DNA from: Variovorax paradoxus
Lineage (GTDB): Bacteria; Pseudomonadota; Gammaproteobacteria; Burkholderiales; Burkholderiaceae_C
NCBI RefSeq assembly: GCF_024734665.1
Contig: NZ_CP102931.1
Location: 4,896,001 to 4,960,000, forward strand
Reading direction: 5' to 3'
DNA: 64,000 bases
Made by a program: the position numbers and the translations under genes
The notes under the pieces: generated by a model
What the model was told of the DNA's origin: nothing
Databases searched by the model: none
What the model saw: only the letters and a program-made list of their open reading frames with translations
Shown here: positions 32,859 through 41,275 of the stretch, piece after piece
How positions within the stretch are numbered: position 1 is the first letter of the stretch
Layout of the letters: every line of letters starts with the position of its first letter

Positions 32859-33743
32859 TCAGAGGCGGGGCACGAGGACGGCGCGGCCCCGGTGGCCGCG
32901 CTGTGCGATCCATTCAAGCGCGCGGGCCGCATCGGCAAGCGCGAACGGCTGCACGTCGAGATGCAGGCGGCCATCGGCCAGCCTCGCCAGCAGCTCGGGC
33001 GCCGCGGCACGGCCGGCGGCTTCACGTCGAAACATGTTGAGAGGCAACAGCGCAACATCGCGTTGCAGGAAGTGCGCGATGTCGAGCTGCAGCGTCGGGC
33101 CGGCGGTGTAGCCGATCAGCACAGCACGGCCGCCCGGCCGCACCGAGGGCAGGACCTTGGCGAGCACATCTCCACCGACCGTGTCGATCAGCAGATCGGC
33201 GCTGGCAGCGGATGGTGGCGCGGTGTTCGGATCCACTGCCGTCACCGTGCAACCTGCGTCGCGTGCGAGTTGCATCACGAGCGAGCCGACGGCGCCGCTC
33301 GCGCCGGTCACCAGCACCTGCTCACCGGCCTGCAGCTTCGCGACTTCGTGCAGCGCCACCCATGCCGAGGTCGTTGGCGAGAAGAATGCAGCACCCAGTG
33401 CCATCGGCACGGCATCAGGCAACAGGCCCAGCGCTTCGTCGGGCGCATCGATCTGCTCGCACCAGGTGCCGTCGAACAGCGTGCCGAGCCCGCTGCCGCG
33501 CAGCCACACGCGCTGGCCGATGGCGTATCGCTCGCTTGCCATCACTACACCCGCCGCCTCCACGCCAGGCGTGTAGGGCAACGGCGGATGGCGAAGGAAA
33601 CTCCCGCGCCACACTGTGCGGTCGATGTGTCCGACCGTCGCGGCCTCCATGCGCACCAGGGTGCGGCCCGGCCGCGCGACAGGGTCGACAATCTCCTCCA
33701 GCACAGGAACCGCATCGAATCCGTGGATGCGCACGGCCTTCAC
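32859..33743 (-). CDS. zinc-type (MDR) alcohol dehydrogenase/quinone oxidoreductase family protein
   Basis: A 294-residue medium-chain dehydrogenase/reductase. It has the N-terminal GroES-like domain (residues ~1-110, PGVEAAGVV near 58) and a Rossmann domain with TGASGAVGSL near 144. It lacks the cysteine-rich structural-zinc loop of true alcohol dehydrogenases, so a QOR-like NADPH reductase is likely. It is shorter than the usual ~325 residues. The start is GTG at 33743, which overlaps the hydrolase stop (GTGA at 33743-33740); longer frames have no valid start nearby. It is the last gene of the four-gene operon from 36601. Confidence 0.85.
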   Translation of the reverse strand: MKAVRIHGFDAVPVLEEIVDPVARPGRTLVRMEAATVGHIDRTVWRGSFLRHPPLPYTPGVEAAGVVMASERYAIGQRVWLRGSGLGTLFDGTWCEQIDAPDEALGLLPDAVPMALGAAFFSPTTSAWVALHEVAKLQAGEQVLVTGASGAVGSLVMQLARDAGCTVTAVDPNTAPPSAASADLLIDTVGGDVLAKVLPSVRPGGRAVLIGYTAGPTLQLDIAHFLQRDVALLPLNMFRREAAGRAAAPELLARLADGRLHLDVQPFALADAARALEWIAQRGHRGRAVLVPRL

Positions 33744-34537
33744 GGCAGCGTCTCCAGGAAGTCGAGCACCGTGCGTGCGAAGGCTTCGGGCATCTGGTCG
33801 GGCAGCGGCACCATGCCGCCTTCGATGTCGACGATGCGCGCTTGCGGCAGGTGGTGCTGCAGTTCTGCCGCATGCGGTGCGGCGAACGGATCGGCCGTGG
33901 CACGAACGATCAGCGTGGGCTGCGTGACGCGCCCGATGCGCTCTTCCATGCGGTACGACGCGACGGCGCGATGGCCCTCTTCGACACGCTCGACCTTCAA
34001 TGCGTCGCGCACGAAGGCTTCGAGCAGGTCGGGGCGTCCCGGCGGATAGAAACCCTGGCGCTTTTGCCACAGCGCAGCGAGGTGAGAGCCGTCTTCGCTC
34101 GGTGCGACTTCGTCGATGGGCGGACGTTGTGCTCGCGCCTTGCGAAAGGGCTCGTCGGTGTACGGCGTGGAGGACAGCAGCAGGCTGCGAACGCGCTCAG
34201 GAAACGCTGCCGCGAGTTCGACCGCGATAACGCCGCCTGTGTGATGCCCCACCACGTCGACCTGCGCGATACCCAGCGCATCCAGCAGTTCGCAGGCCAC
34301 GCGTGCCCATTGCCCGATGCTCGCTGGCACTCCGCCGTCTGCCGAATCGCCGAAGCCGGCTGTGTCCATCGCGATGGCCCGACGATGCGCGCCTATCAAC
34401 GGCAGCACGGCGCGGTACTCGGCCCAGCTGCGCGGCGACTGGTGCAGCAACAGCACGGCCGGCGCCTGTTGGTCGCCACAAGCCGCGTAGTGCACCTGCC
34501 CCACCGACAGGTCGGCAAAGGCGCGGCGGATGCTCAT
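33740..34537 (-). CDS. alpha/beta hydrolase with a non-canonical nucleophile elbow
   Basis: A 265-residue alpha/beta-hydrolase fold protein: oxyanion-region LLHQSPRSWAEY near 30-41, AMDTAGFGDS near 56-65. The elbow that normally reads GxSxG reads GHHTG (97-101), placing His at the nucleophile position. The C-terminal Asp (ADPF) is present, but the expected C-terminal His is not obvious. It may be an unusual hydrolase, a lyase/dioxygenase-like member, or one with altered chemistry. The start overlaps the hydroxyacyl-CoA dehydrogenase stop (ATGA at 34537-34534). Confidence 0.85.
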   Translation of the reverse strand: MSIRRAFADLSVGQVHYAACGDQQAPAVLLLHQSPRSWAEYRAVLPLIGAHRRAIAMDTAGFGDSADGGVPASIGQWARVACELLDALGIAQVDVVGHHTGGVIAVELAAAFPERVRSLLLSSTPYTDEPFRKARAQRPPIDEVAPSEDGSHLAALWQKRQGFYPPGRPDLLEAFVRDALKVERVEEGHRAVASYRMEERIGRVTQPTLIVRATADPFAAPHAAELQHHLPQARIVDIEGGMVPLPDQMPEAFARTVLDFLETLP

Positions 34538-35538
34538 GGCAAGGTCTCGTCCGCCGGCGCGCGCCAAAGGCCCGCATGCCGCAGTTCGCCAAGCGTGCGC
34601 GAGAGCACGTCGCGCCGGTAGGCAGCGATGTCGCGGCCTTCGTAGTCGTAGAAGCCGCTGCCGCTCTTGAGGCCCAGCCGGCCCTGCTCGACCATGCGGC
34701 CGACGATGGCCGGCGCGGTGTAGCGGCCGGCGTCGAGCGAGGCCGACATCTCGCGGCTCGCGTGATGCAGGATGTCGCAACCGCCGAAGTCGATGAACTC
34801 GACCACGCCCAGCGCGGCGAAACGCAGGCCCAGGCCGTAGCGCGTGGCCTTGTCGATTTCCTCGGCGGTGGCGGCGCCCTCTTCGATCATTCGCGCGGCT
34901 TCGTTCATCACCAGCGCCTGCAGGCGCGGCACGATGTAGCCCGGGGAGGCGCCGCAGACCACGGGCAGCTTGCCGATCTCTTCCATCAGCGTTTTGGTGC
35001 GTGCGAGCACGACGGCGTCGGTGCCGGGATGGCAGCTCAGCTCGACCACGGGGATCACGTAGGCAGGGTTGAGCCAGTGCATGTTGAGAAAGCGCCCGGG
35101 CAGCCGCACCAGGGACGCGAGCTGCGTCACGAGGATGCTGCTGGTGGTCGAGGTGAGGATGGCGTCGTCGCGGCAATGGCGGTTGAGCTGCTCGAAGGCC
35201 TCGCGCTTGGCTTCCATGGTTTCGGGGACGCCTTCGAACACGAGCTCGGCTGCGGCCAGCGCCTGCGGGGCGGCCGCGGCGTTGACGAAGTCCACGCGCG
35301 CGGCGATGCGCTCGATCTGCGATGCGTCGATCACGCCGAGTTGCGCGAGACCCGAGAGACTGGCTTCGATCTCGGCCTTTGCCTCGTCGCGCAGGCGCTG
35401 CCAGGCTTCGTCGCTGCGCGGGCGCAGGTCTATCAGCGAGATGCGGTGGCCGGCATAGGCGAATGCGATGGCGATCCCGCGCCCCATGCGGCCCGCGCCG
35501 ACCGCCGCGAACCGGGGGAGCGCGGCGTCATTCGCCAT
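34534..35538 (-). CDS. 3-hydroxyacyl-CoA dehydrogenase family protein
   Basis: A 334-residue NAD-dependent enzyme: dinucleotide motif GAGRMGRGIA near 14-23, the conserved NMHWLNPAYVIPVVE near 134-148 with the catalytic His, and a C-terminal 3HCDH domain that binds substrate and forms the dimer. The HWLNP form is seen in short 3-hydroxyacyl-CoA, carnitine and L-gulonate 3-dehydrogenases, so the exact hydroxy acid is open. It is in a four-gene operon between the octopine-dehydrogenase-like gene (11-bp overlap) and the hydrolase (4-bp overlap). Confidence 0.9.
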   Translation of the reverse strand: MANDAALPRFAAVGAGRMGRGIAIAFAYAGHRISLIDLRPRSDEAWQRLRDEAKAEIEASLSGLAQLGVIDASQIERIAARVDFVNAAAAPQALAAAELVFEGVPETMEAKREAFEQLNRHCRDDAILTSTTSSILVTQLASLVRLPGRFLNMHWLNPAYVIPVVELSCHPGTDAVVLARTKTLMEEIGKLPVVCGASPGYIVPRLQALVMNEAARMIEEGAATAEEIDKATRYGLGLRFAALGVVEFIDFGGCDILHHASREMSASLDAGRYTAPAIVGRMVEQGRLGLKSGSGFYDYEGRDIAAYRRDVLSRTLGELRHAGLWRAPADETLP

Positions 35539-36601
35539 CGTGCAGCCTCTGCTTGAGTTGCACCGCGCTCAGATCGGCGAGGCCCAGGCTTTCGAAGGTG
35601 CGCGGCCCGCGCCGCAGGTCGCGCCCGAGAAAGCCGCCGACGATGGCCAGCAGGCCGTGGGCGATGGGTGCATCCACGCCCGCGTGGCGCGCGGCCGAGG
35701 CCAGGAAGGCCAGGCCGAGTTCGGTGTCTTCCGTGATGTAGCGGTGCGTGTGCAGGTCGATGTTCTCGCGCCAGTCGCCCGATTTGACGAGCTGCTTGTG
35801 CGCGTCGCCGTACATCCACTGGTCGTTGTTGTAGTGGTCGGCCAGCGGATAGTGCGGCGCGCCCTGCCCGAAGGCTTCGCGCACGGCAATGCGTTCATGG
35901 TCGAGCCGGTCGGTCACGTCGCGCACCGCACGCTGCGTGCCTTCGTTGTGGATGTCCCAGCGCTCGAAGTGCTGCAGCGGCGCGGCGTTCATCACCATCA
36001 GCGGCGGGTGGATGACGGGGCCGGCGTTCATCAGCGCACCCGAAAGCGCGTCGCCGCAGCCGTGCACCACCGGGTAAGCCTTGCGGATCACCTCGATGGC
36101 TTGCGCCTCTTTGCGGGCCGGGTAGACGCCGGTCGGCAGGCGAATGGCGCGGATGGTGACGTTGACTTCGCGCTCGCCATGCTTGCGCGCCAGGTAAGGC
36201 AAGGTGCCGGTCTCGGCCCAGGCAACGTCGGCGCGGCTACCGGCCTCTTTCACCGTCTTGGCCATCACGTAGCTGCCGAAGGTGCCCGGCGGCAGGAACA
36301 CGACCTGCCCGTCGACCAGGTGCGGCGCCATCGCGACTGCGATGTCGTGCTGGGCGATGGCGGGCGTGGGAATGACGATCAGCTCGACCCCCCTCAGGGC
36401 CGCACCGATGTCGGCGGTGGCCAGCGCAATGGGCACTTCGCGCGCGCTGTCGGCGTCCTTCAGCGTGATCGAGCCGGCACGCACCAGCGGCTCGAGCGCG
36501 GCGGCGTCGCGGCGCCACAGGCGCACTTCATGGCCGGTTTCAGACAGGTCCGCGGCGGCCGCATAGGCGCCATGGCCACCCCCAAGAATCGCAATTTTCA
36601 T
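35528..36601 (-). CDS. NAD/NADP octopine/nopaline dehydrogenase family protein
   Basis: A 357-residue protein: N-terminal Rossmann fold ILGGGHGAYAAAADL at 4-18, a glycerol-3-phosphate-dehydrogenase-like NAD domain to about residue 155, then the C-terminal octopine-dehydrogenase domain with NAGPVIHPPLMVMNA near 196-210 and HYPLADHYNNDQWMYGD near 260-276. Family members couple amino acids with 2-oxo acids, or oxidise 2-hydroxy acids. It is the first gene of the operon 36601-32859, with a TTGACA-type promoter at 36673-36701. Confidence 0.88.
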   Translation of the reverse strand: MKIAILGGGHGAYAAAADLSETGHEVRLWRRDAAALEPLVRAGSITLKDADSAREVPIALATADIGAALRGVELIVIPTPAIAQHDIAVAMAPHLVDGQVVFLPPGTFGSYVMAKTVKEAGSRADVAWAETGTLPYLARKHGEREVNVTIRAIRLPTGVYPARKEAQAIEVIRKAYPVVHGCGDALSGALMNAGPVIHPPLMVMNAAPLQHFERWDIHNEGTQRAVRDVTDRLDHERIAVREAFGQGAPHYPLADHYNNDQWMYGDAHKQLVKSGDWRENIDLHTHRYITEDTELGLAFLASAARHAGVDAPIAHGLLAIVGGFLGRDLRRGPRTFESLGLADLSAVQLKQRLHDGE

Positions 36602-36658
36602 GTCGAAATTCGAAAAGCAGGTGTCGATGAACCGGCGGCCGCAGGACGGCCCCGGGGA

Positions 36659-36701
36659 AATAATGCCTTATTACATTACTTTTCATCGATTCATATGTCA
36701 A
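36659..36701 (-). promoter_or_regulatory. promoter and candidate operators of the octopine-dehydrogenase-like operon
   Basis: On the minus strand: TTGACA (complement of 36696-36701), 17-nt spacer, TAATGT (complement of 36673-36678). The stretch TTGACATATGAAT (36701-36689) matches TTGACAAATGAAT at the marR promoter (32274-32286) in 12 of 13 positions. A palindrome AATAA-TGCC-TTATT lies just downstream of the -10 (36659-36672). Both could bind a regulator; the remaining DNA up to 36741 shows nothing else. Confidence 0.5.
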
Positions 36702-36741
36702 TCAAATTCGATGACGCCTGACTGCTCGGAAACCCGAAATG

Positions 36742-36774
36742 AAAAAGCCCGCGTTCGTGAGAAGCGCGGGCTTT
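36742..36774 (-). terminator. Rho-independent terminator of the DEAD-box helicase gene
   Basis: AAAGCCCGCG (36744-36753) pairs with CGCGGGCTTT (36765-36774) around an 11-nt loop. On the minus strand the stem ends in a T-run (complement of 36742-36746). It lies 40 nt past the helicase stop codon. Confidence 0.85.
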
Positions 36775-36814
36775 CTGGGGGCGAGGCGGCTGTCAGGCCG
36801 CCCGGGAAGCAGGA

Positions 36815-38710
36815 TCAGCGGCTGGGCTTGAACGCGCGCTTTTGCGCGTCGCGGGGCACGAACACCTTGCCCGGGCCGCCATGACCAGCAGCGCCATTGC
36901 CGCGGGGCGCGAAGCCCTCGCGCGGTGCGAAGCCGCCGTCGCCGCGGCCACCACCGTGACCATGGCCGCCACGCGGAGCGCTGTCGCCCCAGCCCGGCTT
37001 GCGGCCGTAGCCGGCACCGCCACCGTTGCCGCCTTCGTCACGGCCGCCGCCGAAACCGGCGTTCTGGCCGCCCTGGAAGCCACGCGGGCCCGGTGCGGCC
37101 GGGCCACGGGAGTTACGGTCATTGAAGCCGCTGGCGCCAGCGTAGCCGCCGCCATTACCACCACCGTTGCCGCCGCGGTAGCCACCGCCGCCGCCACCAC
37201 CGAACTTGCGGTCGCGCGATTGGTTGTCACCACGGCCGCCGCGGAATTCACCTTGCGGCGGACGCGATTGCGGCATGCGCTGTTGCGGCTCCATGCCCGG
37301 CACCACTTCGGCCTTGAACTGCTGGCGGCTGTAGTGCTCGATGTCCATGATCTTGCGGCGATCGCGGAACTCGGCGAACGTGACGGCCAGGCCGTCGCGG
37401 CCGGCACGACCGGTACGGCCGATGCGGTGGGTGTAGTCCTCGGCCTTCATCGGCAGGCCGAAGTTGAAGACGTGGGTGATTGTCGGCACGTCGATGCCAC
37501 GGGCGGCAACGTCGGTGGCCACCAGGATCTGCACCTGGCCCTGGCGCAGCGCCATCAGGCGGCGGTTGCGCAGGCCCTGGCTCAGGGCGCCGTGCAGCGC
37601 CACGGCGCTGAAGCCTTCTTGCTGCAGGTCGTTGGCGAGGCCGTCGCACTCGACTTGCGTGCTCGCGAACACGATCGCCTGGTTGATGCTAGTGTCGCGC
37701 AGCCAGTGGTCGAGCAGCTTGCGCTTGTGCTGGCTGTTGTCAGCCCAGTACAGCGACTGCTTGATGTTGGCGTGCTTCTCTTGCGGGCTGTCGATGGTGA
37801 TGCGCTGCGGTTCGCGCATCACGCGCTGGGCCAGCTGCTGGATGCGCGGCGCGAAGGTGGCGCTGAACATCATCGTTTGCTGGCGCTCGATGGTGAGCTG
37901 GTTGACTTCGGCCAGGTCGTCGGAGAAACCGAGGTCGAGCATGCGGTCGGCTTCGTCGACCACCAGGAACTTGACCTGGTCGAGCTTGAGTTGCTGCGAG
38001 CGTTGCAGGTCGAGCAGACGGCCGGGCGTGGCAACCACGAGGTCGGCGTTCTGCAGCTTGGCGATCTGCAGTTGGTAAGGCATGCCGCCCACCACGTTGG
38101 CGATGCGCAGGCCGCGGCAGTGGCGAACCAGTTCGATGGCGTCGTGTGCGACTTGCTGCGCGAGTTCGCGCGTCGGGCACAGGATCAGGGCGCCGGGCGT
38201 GGCAGCCTTGAAATGGCGGGCGTTGGTCGGGTCCTTGCGCTTCGGCTTCTTGGGCGGGGCTTCGCCGCGGGCGGCAGCTTCGGCGGCCAGACGCTGGAAC
38301 TCGGCCTTGGCTTCGGCTTCGGCCTCGGCCTGGCGCTTGAGCAGCGTGTGCAGCACGGGCAGCAGGAAGGCGGCGGTCTTGCCCGAGCCGGTCTGGCTCG
38401 ACACCATCAGGTCGACGAAGCGGGCAGCGCCCTCTTCGCCCATGGCGATCGGCACGACCTTTTCCTGCACGGTGGTGGGCTGGGTGAAGCCCAGGTCAGC
38501 CACGGCGGCGATCAGCTCGGGCGCAAGGCCCAGCTTGATGAAGCCGTTGGGCTTGGCGGGTTCTTCGGCCGCGGCAGCTTCGGGGGAAGCTGCATCCAGC
38601 GCCTCGAGGATGGGCGCTTCGGACATGGTGTCCGTGGCGGCGGTGAATTCGTTGTGGGTAGCGGATTGCACAGGCGCGAACTCGCCCTGCGCTTCAAAAG
38701 CGTCGGTCAT
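36815..38710 (-). CDS. DEAD/DEAH-box RNA helicase, RhlE-like, with a Gly/Arg-rich tail
   Basis: A 631-residue ATP-dependent RNA helicase: Q motif near 67-80, motif I SQTGSGKT near 104-111, PTRELAQQ, VATPGRLL, DEAD, SAT, and HRIGRTGRAGR in the second RecA domain. An unusual Ala/Glu/Lys-rich insert (~residues 125-165) lies between motifs I and Ia. Residues ~470-631 are a low-complexity tail dominated by Gly, Arg, Asn and aromatic residues, fitting RNA binding or phase separation. It probably acts in ribosome assembly or mRNA decay, particularly in the cold. The ATG at 38710 is used; a TTG five codons earlier is less likely. Confidence 0.92.
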   Translation of the reverse strand: MTDAFEAQGEFAPVQSATHNEFTAATDTMSEAPILEALDAASPEAAAAEEPAKPNGFIKLGLAPELIAAVADLGFTQPTTVQEKVVPIAMGEEGAARFVDLMVSSQTGSGKTAAFLLPVLHTLLKRQAEAEAEAKAEFQRLAAEAAARGEAPPKKPKRKDPTNARHFKAATPGALILCPTRELAQQVAHDAIELVRHCRGLRIANVVGGMPYQLQIAKLQNADLVVATPGRLLDLQRSQQLKLDQVKFLVVDEADRMLDLGFSDDLAEVNQLTIERQQTMMFSATFAPRIQQLAQRVMREPQRITIDSPQEKHANIKQSLYWADNSQHKRKLLDHWLRDTSINQAIVFASTQVECDGLANDLQQEGFSAVALHGALSQGLRNRRLMALRQGQVQILVATDVAARGIDVPTITHVFNFGLPMKAEDYTHRIGRTGRAGRDGLAVTFAEFRDRRKIMDIEHYSRQQFKAEVVPGMEPQQRMPQSRPPQGEFRGGRGDNQSRDRKFGGGGGGGYRGGNGGGNGGGYAGASGFNDRNSRGPAAPGPRGFQGGQNAGFGGGRDEGGNGGGAGYGRKPGWGDSAPRGGHGHGGGRGDGGFAPREGFAPRGNGAAGHGGPGKVFVPRDAQKRAFKPSR

Positions 38711-38964
38711 GAATATCAATCTCAAACGCGAGCGCTGCCGTAGGCGGCGCCCCGTTGGTGGTTAAAAACATCAACCATCCAACGACATTCAACTTCGGGC
38801 TGACGCCTGAGGTTGCGGCCCTTTTTGATCAGCGAATGCGATCGGGCGCGGTGTGCAAGATAGGGAGATGCAAGAGACGCTGGCCGGGCTTGAAATACCT
38901 TCCCGATCAGCGAAGCCTGCGATTATGGCATGGATTCGGGTTTTTACCTAATCCCCGGCTTTGC

Positions 38965-39561
38965 TCAATCCGTCAGGCGCAGAAAGGTCTCGCGGTAGTG
39001 CGCCAGTTCCTCGATGGATTCGTGCACATCGGCCAGTGCGGTATGGGCTTGCTGCTTCTTGAAGCTGCTGTAGGCCGTGGGTTTCCAGCGCTTGGCCAGC
39101 TCCTTGAGGGTGCTGACGTCCAGGTTGCGGTAGTGGAAGTACGCCTCCAGCTTGGGCATGTACTTGACCAGGAAGCGCCGGTCCTGCCCGATGGTGTTGC
39201 CGCACATGGGCGAGCCGCTGCGCGGGATGTATTTGGCGATGAATTCCAGCAGTTGCTGCTCGGCGGCGGCTTCGTCGAGGGTTGACGCCTTGACCTTGTC
39301 GATCAGGCCGCTGCGGCCATGAGTGCCCTTGTTCCAGGCGTCCATGGCGTCGAGCACGGCGTCGCTCTGGTGAATGACAAGCACGGGGCCGTCGATGACG
39401 GGCGTGAGGTCGGGGCCGGTGACGACCACGGCAATTTCGAGCAGGCGCTCTTTTTCGGGGTCGAGGCCGCTCATTTCGCAGTCCAGCCAGACCAGGTTCT
39501 GGTCGCTTTTCTTCAGGGTGGGCACAGCTGCGGGGGGCGTCGGTTCAAGGGATTCAGGCAT
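38965..39561 (-). CDS. orn: oligoribonuclease
   Basis: A 198-residue DEDDh 3'-5' exonuclease that degrades di- to pentanucleotide RNAs and pGpG. Exo I is [10 protein letters not shown] (D27, E29); Exo III includes [14 protein letters not shown] near the C-terminus with the catalytic His and Asp. It has a ~18-residue Pro-rich N-terminal extension relative to E. coli Orn. It is divergent from the M48 protease gene with a 59-bp gap. The preceding stretch 38711-38964 is non-coding. Confidence 0.96.
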   Translation of the reverse strand: MPESLEPTPPAAVPTLKKSDQNLVWLDCEMSGLDPEKERLLEIAVVVTGPDLTPVIDGPVLVIHQSDAVLDAMDAWNKGTHGRSGLIDKVKASTLDEAAAEQQLLEFIAKYIPRSGSPMCGNTIGQDRRFLVKYMPKLEAYFHYRNLDVSTLKELAKRWKPTAYSSFKKQQAHTALADVHESIEELAHYRETFLRLTD

Positions 39562-39620
39562 CGCAGGATTGTCGTCGAAGGGCTGCGGCCCCAGATAGCG
39601 GGGACTAAACTCGCCGCTCC

Positions 39621-40880
39621 ATGTCCTATTCGCTCATCTTCACCATCGCCTTCGCGGCCGCATTGGTTGCAGGCCTGCTCGTGAAGTTCTGGCTGGCCAC
39701 GCGGCAGGTGCGCCACGTGGCGCAGCACCGCGGCGCCGTGCCAGCCGCTTTCGCACAGACCATCACCCTCGCCGCCCACCAGAAAGCGGCCGACTACACC
39801 ATCGCCAAGGCGCGCTTCGGCCTGGTCGAGATGGCCTGGGGCGCAGCGCTGCTTCTGGGCTGGACCTTGCTCGGCGGCCTCGATGTGCTGAACAGGCTTC
39901 TGCTGGTGTGGATCGGCGGTGGCATGGTGCAGCAGTTGGCATTGCTGGCAGCCTTCGCGGCCCTTGGCGGCCTGCTCGAACTGCCCTTCACGCTCTGGCA
40001 GACCTTCAGGCTCGAAGAGCGCTTCGGCTTCAACAAGATGACCTGGAAGCTCTGGCTGACCGATGCGCTCAAGTCGACGCTGCTGGGCGCGGTGATCGGC
40101 CTGCCGATCGCCGCGCTGATCCTCTGGCTCATGGGCGCGGCCGGGCAGCTGTGGTGGTTGTGGTCCTGGGGCGCGTGGATGGGATTCAACCTGCTGCTGA
40201 TGCTGATCTACCCGACCTTCATCGCGCCGCTGTTCAACAAGTTCAAGCCGCTCGACGACCCGACGCTCAAGGAGCGCGTGACAGCACTGATGAAGCGCTG
40301 CGGCTTCGCGGCCAAGGGCCTGTTCGTGATGGACGGCAGCACGCGCAGCGCTCACGCCAATGCCTACTTCACCGGCTTCGGCGCCAGCAAGCGCGTGGTG
40401 TTCTACGACACGCTACTGCGCCAGCTCAACGCTGGCGAGGTCGAGGCCGTGCTCGCGCACGAGCTGGGCCACTTCAAGCACCGCCATATCGTGAAGCGGC
40501 TGGTCGCGATGTTCGCCCTGAGCCTGGCTGGCTTCGCGCTGCTGGGCTGGGTGTCGACGCAGGTCTGGTTCTACACAGGCCTGGGCGTGCAGCCCAACAT
40601 GACGGCACCCAACAGCGCGCTGGCGCTGCTGCTGTTCATGATTGCCGTGCCGGTGTTCGGCTTCTTCGTTGCCCCGCTGCCCGCGCGACTGTCACGCAAG
40701 CACGAGTTCGAGGCCGACGCCTACGCGGTGGCGCAAACCAGCGGCGCCGACCTGTCGGCCGCCCTGCTCAAGCTCTACCAGGACAACGCGTCGACGCTCA
40801 CGCCCGACCCGGTGTTTGTCAAGTTCTACTATTCGCACCCGCCGGCTTCCGAGCGCCTTGCGCGCATGGCAGCGGCCTGA
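39621..40880 (+). CDS. M48 family (Ste24-type) membrane metallopeptidase
   Basis: A 419-residue integral-membrane zinc protease. Several hydrophobic helices (about 5-27, 68-90, 95-120, 155-200) precede HELGH at 280-284; two more helices follow, then the distal glutamate in [10 protein letters not shown] near 363-372. It matches the CAAX-prenyl-protease-1/Ste24 branch rather than HtpX; its role in bacteria is membrane protein quality control. It starts 60 bp from the divergent orn gene and is followed by the pterin dehydratase gene (32-nt gap). Confidence 0.93.
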   Translation: MSYSLIFTIAFAAALVAGLLVKFWLATRQVRHVAQHRGAVPAAFAQTITLAAHQKAADYTIAKARFGLVEMAWGAALLLGWTLLGGLDVLNRLLLVWIGGGMVQQLALLAAFAALGGLLELPFTLWQTFRLEERFGFNKMTWKLWLTDALKSTLLGAVIGLPIAALILWLMGAAGQLWWLWSWGAWMGFNLLLMLIYPTFIAPLFNKFKPLDDPTLKERVTALMKRCGFAAKGLFVMDGSTRSAHANAYFTGFGASKRVVFYDTLLRQLNAGEVEAVLAHELGHFKHRHIVKRLVAMFALSLAGFALLGWVSTQVWFYTGLGVQPNMTAPNSALALLLFMIAVPVFGFFVAPLPARLSRKHEFEADAYAVAQTSGADLSAALLKLYQDNASTLTPDPVFVKFYYSHPPASERLARMAAA

Positions 40881-40912
40881 CCCGACTCCCCCTCATTTCG
40901 AAGAAGCCCATC

Positions 40913-41263
40913 ATGAGCAGCATGTTCAAGCCCAAGGACTGGAAGAACCTCCCTCCACGCAAGGCCCTGAGCGCCACCGAGATCGTGGCCGGCCTGGCGC
41001 GCCTCGACGGCTGGATGCTCACTGGCGACGGGGCCAACGTCGCCATCGAGAAAACCTTCAGCTTCGCCAACTACTTCGAGACCATCGCCTTCGTGAACGC
41101 GCTGGCTTTCGTGGCTCACACGCAAGACCACCACCCCGACCTGGCGGTGCACTACAACCGCTGCGTGGTGCGCTTCAACACGCATGACGTGGGCGGCCTG
41201 TCGGTCACCGACTTCGACTGCGCCCGCCAGGCCGACGCGCTGGTCGCGGCCCCCGCCGCATGA
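40913..41263 (+). CDS. 4a-hydroxytetrahydrobiopterin dehydratase (pterin-4a-carbinolamine dehydratase)
   Basis: A 116-residue PCD/DCoH protein. The signature FVNALAFVAHTQDHHPDLAVHYNRCVVRFNTHD (residues 60-92, quoted in two parts here: FVNALAFVAHTQDHHP and DLAVHYNRCVVRFNTHD) contains the active-site His-His pair. It dehydrates the 4a-hydroxy pterin formed by phenylalanine hydroxylase. The N-terminal ~15 residues are an extension. An ATGA near its end lies just before the TTG start of rsgA, 12 nt downstream; the two genes are likely co-transcribed with the protease. Confidence 0.93.
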   Translation: MSSMFKPKDWKNLPPRKALSATEIVAGLARLDGWMLTGDGANVAIEKTFSFANYFETIAFVNALAFVAHTQDHHPDLAVHYNRCVVRFNTHDVGGLSVTDFDCARQADALVAAPAA

Positions 41264-41275
41264 CGGAACGCGCCC

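Noticed and set aside
34534..36601. True opine catabolism operon
   Set aside because: Only the dehydrogenase-family gene suggests opines; no opine permease or oxidase genes are present, so the name is kept at family level.
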